NCBI GenBank assembly: GCA_905147135.1
Contig: LR990043.1
Span: forward strand, 22,197,584-22,261,583
Reading direction: 5' to 3'
DNA: 64,000 nucleotides
Source of the DNA: Blastobasis lacticolella
Lineage: Eukaryota; Arthropoda; Insecta; Lepidoptera; Blastobasidae
Below are positions 54,198-64,000 of this stretch, one piece after another. The position numbers and the translations under genes were made by a program. The notes below the pieces were generated by a model. The model was not told the DNA's origin. It made no database searches and was given only the letters and a program-made list of their open reading frames with translations. Position 1 is the stretch's first letter. Each line of letters starts with the position of its first letter.

Positions 54198-54744
54198 AAA
54201 CATTTTATTTGACACTTTTTATTGGATGCATCGCGTTTTCCTACTTGTCATTTTATACCAACGCTTCGGTCACTTTTCAGTAATCACGGTCATGGGTACA
54301 CCCGTACCTACCTATTCAGAAACGTTTCAATGAGGCCTAACAGTACGCGTAAACGCACAGGGTTCCAACGGGCATTCCTTAAGTGGCGATCGGCACTATG
54401 CGTCCGTTAAAATTAACAAAATTGACCAATAATAGAGCCATATTGAACGCAGTGCTCGCTTTGCAGACCACTTAGTCAAGTTAAATACTGTTTGTAAATA
54501 CGGTGCAAGGTGTTATTATGTTGTTATAAGTAACATTAAATAATTTTGTGGAATGACGAGTTCCATTACACGCAGACCTAACTGGTATCTTGAGTAGGAT
54601 ATTTCAATTAACGTGTCTGAACATCAAACAGAAGAAAATACTAAATCACTAATAACTGAAAGTTGGTTATATGACTAGCTAAAAATAACCCACGGATTCT
54701 GGAACACCACCAGAAAGCCTACGTACACTGAATTATTTCCCAAA

Positions 54745-54850
54745 CTGGTTCAATTTTAATGAGATAACGCTAAGAACTAGTTTTAAAAAAAAAGAAACCC
54801 GCATCGAAATCGTTCCATCCGTCCGGGAGCCATAGACACACAACCCAAGA
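54745..54850 (+). repeat. Repeat like 39425-39640
   Basis: 'TTTTAATGAGATAACGC', 'AAAGAAACCCGCATCGAAAT' and 'CCATCCGTCCGGGAGCCATA'. Confidence 0.5.
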
Positions 54851-55148
54851 GTCCCATTTCCCAATGGGAATCATATTTCCCATTCTGAGGCCAACTACCA
54901 ACTGGGAATATTATAACACTCCTTTTTGCATCAGAGTATTTAAAAAAATGAATATATTTTGATTTATAGATTTATTCGAAGCAATTTAAACGTCGACAAA
55001 CTTTATACAACCACAGACTAGACTCGGTAACTCGTACTTCTACTAAATTACATGTTGACATTTTGACACCTTAAATAATGACTACATACGTCAAAATGTT
55101 ACTTCGCTAACACGAACGGCCGTAATCAATTCACTAAAAAAATTATGG

Positions 55149-55352
55149 ATGATCAATAACAGCTGTTCTGATACTTTTGATCCGATAAACTGTACTGTAA
55201 CTGTATTAATTGAATGGAATGAATGGTTGCGGAAGTTAACTGAACTGCATATTCATTGCATTCCGAAGGCTATGGAATTGCTTGATTTGGAAAGTATTTA
55301 TCGACTATGGAATTGCCAGAATCAAGTTGGAGTTACGGTAAGTACGAATTTA
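55149..55352 (+). other. Unassigned open frame with a good donor
   Basis: A plus frame opens at 55149. A candidate exon starts after ATAACAG (acceptor-like, AG at 55159-55160) and ends at ACG|GTAAGTAC near 55338. The middle of the frame ('WNEWLRKLTELHIHCIPKAM') is plausible protein, but I know no family like it. The frame runs past the donor, and the stretch is on the strand opposite to the 20 kb exon. It could be an exon of another gene or chance. Confidence 0.18.
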
Positions 55353-55410
55353 TTGTTTTACATTTTACCAGACATTCCAAAATATATATTTTTTTAAATA
55401 AAAGTTGCAC

Positions 55411-55687
55411 ATAAACTGAGCAAAGCTTACACTATGGATGCTAGATAACAGATAGACTACATAAATGCTTTTTTAAATACATACTTGTTTTACATAGAAA
55501 CAACAGAAATTTAAATTCATCATTTTTGATTTCTCTTGCGTGGCAGATGACTAAGGTCGCACGACCTTTGCCAATTAGGACTGCACCTCAGGCTGACATA
55601 ATATAGGCAAAGGCTAGGAATCCCGTAGATCGGGAAATAGCCAGCAGCATTGTCTGTAGTAAGCTTTAAACACTGCAATCTCGTGTC
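55411..55687 (-). repeat. SINE A remnant, foldback piece and SINE C piece
   Basis: 55411-55556 is a minus SINE A remnant (head lost). 55557-55598 matches the right half of the foldback element at 4913-5205 ('TTTGCCAATTAGGACTGCAC'). 55604-55687 is a plus-strand SINE C scrap ('AGCCAGCAGCATTGTCTGTA'). Confidence 0.6.
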
Positions 55688-56340
55688 TGGTCACTAATAA
55701 TGAAGACAAAACTTTTGACTTAAGTATCTACTTTTTATGTCAATCAATGAAAAGGACTCAAGGAACTATAGAAAATTTACACTATTACGCTGTCACAAGT
55801 CTATACAAATGACTCAATGTCATAAAAAGTGACCAAGGCCACCAAATTTGATAATCCCAGTGGTTATACATAACATATTGACAACTTATATCCGTTTTTT
55901 TTTTGGACACGTTACATGCACCATCAAAAAAGGAAACAAAATACACATTGTGACTTAGCTGTGAGTACGCTCCTTCTGTACCTCTATGTCCTATTTCTTT
56001 GACCGAGATTTATGTAAGGAATTATGATGATAGACAAATAAACAATAGAACCACCTGACGGAAAGTCATCACCACCGACACACTGTGCCGACCACACCCA
56101 GTGGGACAGAGACACGAGAATATGGACCATACAAAAGCTTTCAGAAGCATCGAACATATAACCTTAAAGGTCCTCCAAGAACTTCCAACCTGTATCATTA
56201 CCGGACCGGTCCGGGATTAGCCCGAACCGGATCCGGAGTAATTGCCCGCCGCGGGTGACCCGTCTGCATTATGTGGACTTTTAGTAATTAACATATCACT
56301 CTCTTTACCCGGCCGGGTTGAATTAGTTCCGACTTGGGCC

Positions 56341-56915
56341 AAGGCTGAGCGATGGTGGGTCGGATGGATCGGTATGGTTGATGACTGGCTATTTATTTAT
56401 TTATTTGTTTTATGGAGACCTCAACTGCAAATTTTTACAAATAACGTAAGCCAATACAGAGGTATCAGAATTTATGCAATAATTTTGAATTGTTAAGTAG
56501 CCTTGGAACCAAGGCTGAGCGATAGTGGGTCGGATGGATCGGTATGATTGATGACTGGCTATTTATTTATTTATTTGTTTTATGGAGACCTCAACTGCAA
56601 ATTTTTACAAATAACGTAAGCCAATACAGAGGTATCAGAATTTATGCAATAATTTTGAATTGTTAAGTAGCCTTGGAACCAAGGCTGAGCGATAGTGGGT
56701 CGGATGGATCGGTATGGTTGATGACTGGCTATTTATTTATTTTATGGAAATCTCAACTGCACATAATTGGTACGGCACATTTTTACAAATTACGTATGCG
56801 AATACAGAGGTATCACAATTTATGCAATTATTTTGAATTGTAACTAGCCTTGGAGCCAAAGCTGAGCAATGGTGGGTCGGATGGATCGGTATGGTTGATG
56901 AATGGCTATTTATTT
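56341..56915 (+). repeat. 170-bp tandem repeat, 3.3 copies
   Basis: Units start AAGGCTGAGCGAT at 56341, 56511 and 56681 (exact 170-bp spacing), with a fourth, partial unit at 56858 after a 177-bp third unit. Units 1 and 2 differ at only a few positions; unit 3 has lost one ATTT block, gained about a dozen bases and diverged. Each unit includes an (ATTT)n run. No ORF repeats across units: the frame 56242-56496 ends in unit 1. Confidence 0.93.
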
Positions 56916-56929
56916 AGGTTAGAAGAAGC

Positions 56930-58600
56930 AAGTTATCAACTTGGTTGTAAAAGAAATATTGGAGAATATAGGCAATAGTTTTAGTTTCCATATTTCATGT
57001 TAGCTATATCTAAAACAATAAATACCTGCAGGAATAACTGCATTGGGAATAATTTTATTTATTTATTTATTTCACAGTTTATTGTGCCCAATAAATAGTA
57101 TACATAATTGACATACAGATAACATCGCAACAGGTAAAGCTTATTTCTTATTTATTTCGGTAAACTAAAAAACTATATATTGATAACTTAAGATTTATTC
57201 ATCCTATTAATTAGTAAGCGAGATTGTAACTAGAAAATACGAGGTTCAAAGTCCTCAGGTGCCTGGCCAGAAGTCTGAAGACCCTTTAAGTTAGTCGTTT
57301 ACTCTAAAATGTCAACACAACTTTAATTAAAACGCTCCAACAAAACAAAACTGCGACTTAATCTAGAACTAAGTTTTAAAATTCGCGAGCAAAACAGCGT
57401 TGCGTTGCGTAAGGCGAAACAGCGAATTTTTCCGCTGCTAAAACATTTCACTCCGCTCCTAAATCAATTTAAAAGTCAAAGTAAAAGTGGAAAAAAAAAT
57501 ACAAAACGAAACTAAACTCGACCGCGACGATTGCGAAGTTTGAAGCGACAAAACTTTTTATCTGTACCTGCATTAAAGTCATAAAATCAAGATGGAGTAA
57601 CGGTGGGACGCAGGGAGGCACTCAGGGAGGGAGGGGGTCCATTTAACACGAAACAAATTAGCGGACAACTCACGAACGGGTAACTACGACCCATGATAAA
57701 TACCACATTTAGGACTCGTACGTTTAAGTTTTATATTATAAAAATGCTGACCCGCCCGCGCCTTGTCACCGTGACAATAGGCTAATATATCACCCGCATT
57801 CGTAACTATGTGCTTTGTTAGGCAGACTAATTGTAGGTGTACCATATAGTTATTGTAATTAGTATCACACAACCATAAACCTAATCACTGAATGAATTAA
57901 TCATATTTTATCCAACGGCTAATCGCTGGTATATTTTCCAAACAGTACGTTTAGTTTAGCCACCTTCGAGGCCAGACTAACTATAATCTGTCCAAACTGA
58001 CTTGTTTTATTTGTTTAAGGAAATTATGTATTCAAATGGATAATGTGCAGCAGTATTCGTTGAAATTTACATTCTATGTGATTCTATTCTCAACATCTAT
58101 ACACAATACACGTAGCGTGATTGATACGGCAAGTCGTGATTTTGGGCATTGTTTGTTCACCAAATAAGACAAGTCAGTTTAAACAGATCACATGTTGTTT
58201 CTAACCAGGTATGATTGACGTTTGGTCAAGTATGAACGTGTTAAAATAGCAGCTAGCTGTCAAAATCGATATTTCCCATAAGAGTCTACTGCTGCACCAT
58301 AATCTCTGTGTTGAAAATACCCAACAGAAAATGGGCAGCAGTATTTTTGTATTGCCTTTATGAGTAGGCGGTCAAATACTGCCCATTAATTTGTAAAAGA
58401 AAATGAAGTTTCATGAAGCGAAGATGAACTGCGCTATATAACACTTTACCATTATTTTTCACCTCCAACCGCCACGGCAACTGACCTACTTTAAGATTTT
58501 TGGAAAGTTGAGATCGAAGAATAAATCAAAAAGAAATAAATCCACATCTGGCAACCTAAGTCCAAGACTGGAATATTCAACGGCCGTAATCCACGGAGCG
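56930..58600. other. No gene; one LINE tail
   Basis: 57055-57150 is a minus LINE tail ('TTTATTTATTTATTTCACAG', 'TTTATTGTGCCCAATAAA'). The rest is unique, with an A-rich stretch at 57430-57520. Confidence 0.45.
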
Positions 58601-58614
58601 AAATTAAAGAAGTT

Positions 58615-58830
58615 ATGAATGAAACTTATAAAGAATGTGCCGGTGGCTTAATTCCTCTGGATCCTTCAAACTGTTTAATTAAGGAAATTGCGGGTAGGGA
58701 GAAAGTAACGAATGCGGTAAAAGAGTTAGCTGAACGCGTCCCAAGAATTTTACATGAACGGATTAAAAATTTAGCCTTCATTGTTAGAGGGCTTGCCGAA
58801 GGATTTTTGTACCTACCTACCCAGACTTGA
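58615..58830 (+). other. Unassigned 71-codon open frame
   Basis: Complete frame from ATG to TGA, reading 'KEIAGREKVTNAVKELAERV' in its middle: charged, helix-like and with few low-complexity residues. It lies in unique DNA. No domain is recognised, no promoter or splice signal is evident, and a purine-rich stretch could produce such a frame by chance. Confidence 0.15.
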
Positions 58831-59451
58831 AAAAAATACAGACACCATTCTACACTAAAGAGAAGTGAAGCATGTACGGTAAGACAATCTCTTGACAATA
58901 TGTTTTGTTGTACGTGACACATTTAAGAACGACGTTTAATGTGTTTTTTTGTTTAAGTATCTACAATAAATACGTATATGAATTTGTTGCAAGTCGCTCT
59001 AGATCTGACTATCCGCCGGAAATATGTTTGATTTTAACCCGCGCTGTCACATCAGTAACAGTGTCAAAGAACGCACATAAACAAATGGGCGGCCGACCGT
59101 ATTTTTTTCAGGTCCGTGCTACCTACCGACCACTGCCAAAGATTATGTAATATGCTTTTTAACGGGTTACTTTTTTAACGGTCTATGTTTTCGTTTCTAG
59201 CTAACAAGTCGGATAGCGGTCCAAAGGGTAACGTACAACAAAATCTTTGCCTCGTTATCAAATTTTACATGATAGGAATTGTACACAGTATAGCCAGTGG
59301 AGGTATCTGGCAGATTGTATAGTAATAGCAGCTACCCTTTCTGTATCGTAATCATTAGCCACACAAATCCTTTTCATACAAAATGTTCTTTTAATCGAAA
59401 TTTAATCCTAGTTTACAAGGGATTGGTAAAACGAGAGAAATTATCTTTTTG

Positions 59452-59793
59452 ACGTTAATGTCTCGGTTATGCTGTTACACACGAGGGCCGGAAGTCCGCC
59501 TTGACCATGATCCAGGATTTGGAAGATTAGATAATTACAGTGGAGCAACTGCCATCTGATCTCCGCGACCCTGATACCAGGGGAATTTGACCAGATTGGA
59601 TCATGGTTACTGAATTTGCAGGTTCACATTGAATGTGCAGGTTTCATCACGATGTTTTGCCTCACCGTAAGAGCATCGGTTAGTCATCATCATCATTCAA
59701 TTAATATTCATAACTCAGAAAAGAGTCATTGGTACATGATCCTACTCGCTTAAGAGTCGGATACCGTAACAACTCGGACACCGAAGCTCCGAC
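59452..59793 (-). repeat. SINE B, full length
   Basis: 'GTCTCGGTTATGCTG' distal end, 'TTGACCATGATCCAGGATTT', a duplicated 'TGCAGGTT' block, an inserted CATCATCATCATT at 59682-59700 and a diverged head ending 'CGAAGCTCCGAC'. Confidence 0.8.
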
Positions 59794-59799
59794 AGAGAT

Positions 59800-61505
59800 A
59801 AATATCAGTCTCAAATATAACAAATTGTAATTTGTAAACTGTCGACTAAAAAACATTAACATACCCATAATGTTATTGTGTAAAAATCACAAAAAACATC
59901 TGCGTTCATCTGCAAAGTGATCGGTCAAAGGCAGACGCGCTATGTGGGCGATGCATCAATCTGCCCCACCATCCATTAAAGTCGGTCTGATATTGCAAGT
60001 TGGCAACAGATTTAGCGTTTAATCTGATGTGAATAATATTTACGTCGAGCTGGATATTTTTATGTATTTAATGCAATTTTGCCCATTGTGTTATTTTCCG
60101 AATGACGACCTGGAGCTACATTGATCATTCACTTTTCTCTATTAATACAGTGTTATTTTCATGAAAACAAAGCACGCCATACATGTGACAACCCTGACAA
60201 GGGGCAATACTGTATGTCAGCCATCTTTTACATACAGCAGAAACACTTCCTAGCGCATAACAGAAAAGTAACTGATCAATGTAGCACCTGCATATCAAAG
60301 TAACCCCAATCAGACCCATTTACTCATCAAGATCAAATGAGAATCGAACTTGCTATAACTCCAACAAGTACAACCACATGTCTACTCTGTCATCTCCCCT
60401 ATATTTAGCACATTTCACGCAACGCAGACAAAATTACCTACTCATGTTCAAATTCAGCATTTTAGCAAGATTATGTTTCATGGAAATAATTTTGTGAAAC
60501 AAAGCTTTTAGCAACGCTTAGTCACGTCGTTAGCTACGCAAGTTTGACGCTTCAAGTTACGAGCTTATGGTGCGAGCGTCCACGCAGCGTGTGGGGGAAA
60601 GTCGATTTGTCAAACATGCGTAATGTGATAGCGTACCATTTGGTAGGCCGTTTGCTTGTTTTCCTCACTCCTGTATGTAATGGCATCATGGACATGGGCA
60701 TCGTCATGGGTAACATCGGAATCAATAAGCCGTTTTTAAGAACAGTCTCAAAAATTTACATAGATGGCGCGCTCTAAAGACTCAAACATTATTATGATCT
60801 TTTGCTATTATTTCAGTTATATGGCAAATCATATGTGTGACTGTCATCATTAAAACACTAGTTATTATTTAATATTTGCTAAAGTGCTTAGCTAACCTAA
60901 AGTTTATTTATTTATTTAAATTCCATGGACGATGAAGTACAAAGGCGGATATAAAGTTACATAATTATCTTCCGTACAACCAGAAATCGAATAATAACAT
61001 TTTTAAAGTTCAGTCCCAAGGAGCACTGACAATACCAATAAATGAGTAGATCTAAAGTGAATTGCATCGAAATAAAGATAAATATCAATACTATACACCG
61101 AAGAGATTATGGTAATGTCCCCAGTCGATTATTTGAGGGAAGCGAGCCTTGTAAACGGCTCATTGAGGACGATCTTTTTATAAATAGTTTAAGCAGTAAT
61201 ATGTGTAAACTAGTTTATCGTCAATTAGACCTTTGTTACCTGACCGCCTGTTTTGAGTCAATACGTTAGATGTAGACTTGCTGGAAACTTACACGATTTT
61301 CTACTGGAAATAATTTTATTCAATTTAGAGACCCGGCCGTGACTGCTGTATTTTGTTCTCTACTAAAAATCCGTCTGAATTTTGATAATTATATTCTGTA
61401 TAACGGTGCAAAAACGATTTATATATTTCGTCTTTTGCTATACAACCTTATTTTTTACAAGCCTTGATTATATACGCTTAGTATAATTTTCTTTAGTTGT
61501 AATAG
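59800..61505. other. No gene; one LINE tail
   Basis: 60899-60960 is a minus LINE tail ('TTATTTATTTATTTAAATTC', 'ACAAAGGCGGATATAA'). Short frames (60121-60303, 60544-60777, 61042-61269) are unsupported. Confidence 0.45.
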
Positions 61506-61510
61506 TATTA

Positions 61511-61725
61511 AGGGCGACAGTTAGCACTTTCAATGAGTGTTAATGGGAGTTCGAAATTCCACTAGACGGCGCCACTGGCCGGTAAGATCCGTTGTCAAAA
61601 TACCTCGCGCTATTGGCCAGAATCAAACGCTCTAAGTTGACAGTTGGATTTCAGCCAATAGAACGGCGTTTGACAGTGTCAAGTCGACCGTGGCGCCCAC
61701 TGGCGAGCACAAAAACTGTTGCCCT
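61511..61725. mobile_element. 215-bp foldback element (MITE-like)
   Basis: Terminal AGGGCGACAGTT (61511) and AACTGTTGCCCT (61714-61725) are inverted with one mismatch. Inner inverted blocks include GGCGCCAC/GTGGCGCC, TTGTCAAA/TTTGACAG and CTATTGGC/GCCAATAG. No ORF; target duplication not clear. Confidence 0.75.
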
Positions 61726-62150
61726 CACTGGGCTGTCTGACCGTTTATCACTAAGTCGTATACAGATAAAATTATAAAATTTGAGCTGCTTAAAATGCAA
61801 CGTATCAAACTTTCGCTTGGACCACTGCGTTCGTCATGCGAGTATACATTAATTACGCAAAGTGTTTTCGGATAGTTGCTCTCGGCGCCTCGCTGAGGCC
61901 CTTCAACGGGCTCGTTTTTGTCGCGACGTATCCGCTCCTTTCGTACCGTTAGCTTGTTTAGCCATTTCGCGACGAAGTGATTGTGTGGAGTACTTTTTCT
62001 GTCTTTCTATGTAAACAGATGAGAGCTAGATCTCATTTCAATGTTCGCAGCGGTTGCGGACAAAATCTAGTGTTATTAACACTCGTTACTTTAATCCCTA
62101 CTTTCAAACACTACACATCGATAAAGCAAAATATATAGTCGTCACTAGGA

Positions 62151-62500
62151 TCGTCGCGCGGGTAACCGAGTGGTTAAGGTATCCGACTCGTAAGCGAGAG
62201 GTACCGGGTTTGAATCCCACTGCGGTAATGTGCCAATGACTCTTTTCTGAACTATGTACATTGGTTGATTGATAACCGATGCTCTTATGGTAAGGAAAAA
62301 CATCGCGATGAAACCTGCACCTTCATTCACTGAATAAGTAACCACGATCAAATCTGGCCAGGTTCACCAGTTAACAGATTTAAGAGGTTAGAAAACATTC
62401 ACTCCACTATAGTTATCTGATCTACCTAATCCTGGATCATGGCCAAGGCGAAACCAGGGCCCTCATGCGCAGCACAACCGGGTCATTAACGCCAGGATGT
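62151..62500 (+). repeat. SINE B, full length
   Basis: Head 'GGTAACCGAGTGGTTAAGG' and B box 'GGGTTTGAATCCC' with a CTCGTAA loop between; complete body to 'CACAACCGGGTCATTAACGC', then a T-run at 62500-62508. With 5361-5672 it gives the clearest view of the family's head. Confidence 0.86.
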
Positions 62501-62509
62501 TTTTTTTTG

Positions 62510-64000
62510 TATTTGAAGATAATTACGAATTAAATAGTCCACTCTTAACAACACTTAGTCGTCGTAACCGGCCCCGTTGAAACGACTACAGCATTATAGA
62601 ATTCGAAAAGGCTGTTACCACGTCTTTATTGCCGAGTCCAAGGCGTATCGGCCGCTCTCCTCGTAACTACAGTCGAAAGACAGTAAATGCCCTCGTTCAT
62701 ATTATATTCATAAAGCTACTTAGTTCGGCCCTGAGTTATGGAGACGACGAATGGACTCGATGAGTATTGTGGTTCGTGTACGTTTAATTAATGGATTGTG
62801 TGCTCTGTCTAGTGTATTGTTGTACACGAGGCTTGGGGGCCGTGTTGTCACAGTGGAATCGTATAAGAGTAGAATAAAAATAATTATTTGTAGCAACAAC
62901 ATTAAGTGGAACTTCTGACGAAATTTCTAGTGTGTCTTTTTGAATGGACAGTGTTTTATCTGTTACATTTTACATGGAAAATTTGTACGTCGCCATGCTT
63001 AGGTGATGGCGCAGCCGTCGGCGGCATAGTAGAAGATTTATTGATAAAATTACTTGTATTCAAAATAGTTGTACAAGATGACAGAATATGGAAACCTAGA
63101 CCTATCCATAGAGTACCACTACAAACCACCACCAGACATTTTCTTCTTTTTTTTATAATTCCTTACGACTTGTCCCACTTCCGCCGTCTCTGATCAATTG
63201 CGGCGTGACCTTCTGTCAGAGTCAAAGATCCACTTTGAGTTGTTGACCTAGCAAATGTTGTAAGTGTAAGTATTGCTAAATCTACAATATTTAGATCCGC
63301 TAGTTATACAAGAAATGCTCAATACTTGCTACAATCCATAAATATTAAACCACGACGCTTTCAAATATCATGTAGTAACATCAACAAAGTAGATAGTTTA
63401 CGAATATCAGCCGACCATTTACGAGCATCTCCATAGTTGCGGCCATCTGATAGGCGCTCCATGGTTATAAACAGGCAATAAAGCGGGACGGGCCCCCGTG
63501 GTGGCTGTACGCCTTGACAGAGCAGGATTGAGGGTAGATGAAATGGGTGCGTATTATTTATTTATTTATTTATACTTCATGCACAAACATTTGCAAATGG
63601 TTTTACTTTTGTGAGTAATTGGTGATGTGCAGTACAGTAATTATAAAATGTGTAAATAACAAATGCAATACCTACCGAAAAGAATAAATAAAAATAAAAT
63701 GTAATACAAAGCAAAAAATTATAAAATCCCTACAAACTTAATTGAAACAGTTAACAGAAATCATACAGCTAGATCTAAGAATAATGCATTGTCGAAGAAA
63801 TAATGTACGAAGTGTTTACAAGAAAATCAATAAAAGAATGACAATATCGTTAAAAATGTGATGGGAATACGCTCACTATTATTTAAAAAAGTTAAAGTGT
63901 TTTGTAAATAAAACGATCTATGTAATTCCTGTGCCGTGCAACTGCAAGCTATTCCTATTCTTCTAAAACAGGTTGCCAAGCTTGACCCCCCAGCAAATCT
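62510..64000. other. No gene; one (ATTT)n tail
   Basis: 63555-63640 is a minus LINE tail ('ATTATTTATTTATTTATTTA' then 'CTTCATGCACAAACA'). The plus frame 62906-63193 has hydrophobic stretches but no further support. Confidence 0.4.

Noticed and set aside
61042..61269. 75-codon plus open frame as a gene
   Set aside because: It follows a LINE tail and shows no domain or splice signals.

Overview
The window looks like nuclear DNA of a moth or butterfly (Lepidoptera). The evidence is the repeat content: many 3' ends of CR1/Zenon- and Jockey-like LINEs with the 'ACCATCAGG' block typical of lepidopteran genomes, RTE-like LINE C-termini with (GAT)n tails, at least four short SINE-like families, and many small foldback elements. 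The sequence is AT-rich, with no bacterial-style gene packing. Families were recognised by eye and from memory, so their names are approximate.

I can support only one host-gene piece. It is an exon on the minus strand at 20054-20190 with a polypyrimidine tract and AG acceptor, a short 5' leader with an upstream ORF, an ATG at 20132, a signal-peptide-like N-terminus and a consensus GTGAGT donor. It looks like the first coding exon of a secreted or membrane protein. The rest of the gene must lie at lower coordinates (coding) and higher coordinates (5' UTR exon, promoter), so most of the window may be intron or intergenic DNA around this exon. I could not identify the protein or another exon with confidence. 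Weak candidates are a GC-rich island at 565-650 and two open frames at 55149-55352 and 58615-58830.

Layout. 1-19.1 kb: LINE 3' ends, SINEs, a 293-bp foldback element (4913-5205), a decayed LINE reverse-transcriptase fragment (10531-11525), and a SINE nested in another SINE near 12.1 kb. 19-21 kb: a perfect inverted repeat, the exon, and a 257-bp MITE with 37-bp terminal inverted repeats just upstream of the exon. 21-36 kb: mostly unique AT-rich DNA with two LINE C-termini (25.5-25.97 kb), a SINE inserted in a SINE with a 10-bp target-site duplication (26.65-27.06 kb), and several foldback elements. 36-56 kb: SINEs of all families, including a foldback element that split a SINE with a 12-bp duplication (45.1-45.6 kb) and two tRNA-Gly-type SINEs head to head (51.1-51.6 kb). 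56-64 kb: a 170-bp tandem repeat (56341-56915), a MITE (61511-61725), a well-kept SINE (62151-62500) and otherwise unique sequence.

Working names used below: SINE A = tRNA-Gly(GCC)-like head; SINE B = head with a CGT anticodon-like loop; SINE C = starts near GGCCGTGTGGTG and ends in a GAT-rich tail; SINE D = ends in a (TATG)n tail; family E = repeat rich in ACGCGG/CGCGT words; family F = unclassified repeat ending in a 'GACAGAGTCCTACCA' block. Nothing in the window looks like a complete protein-coding gene, a CRISPR array or a true tRNA gene.
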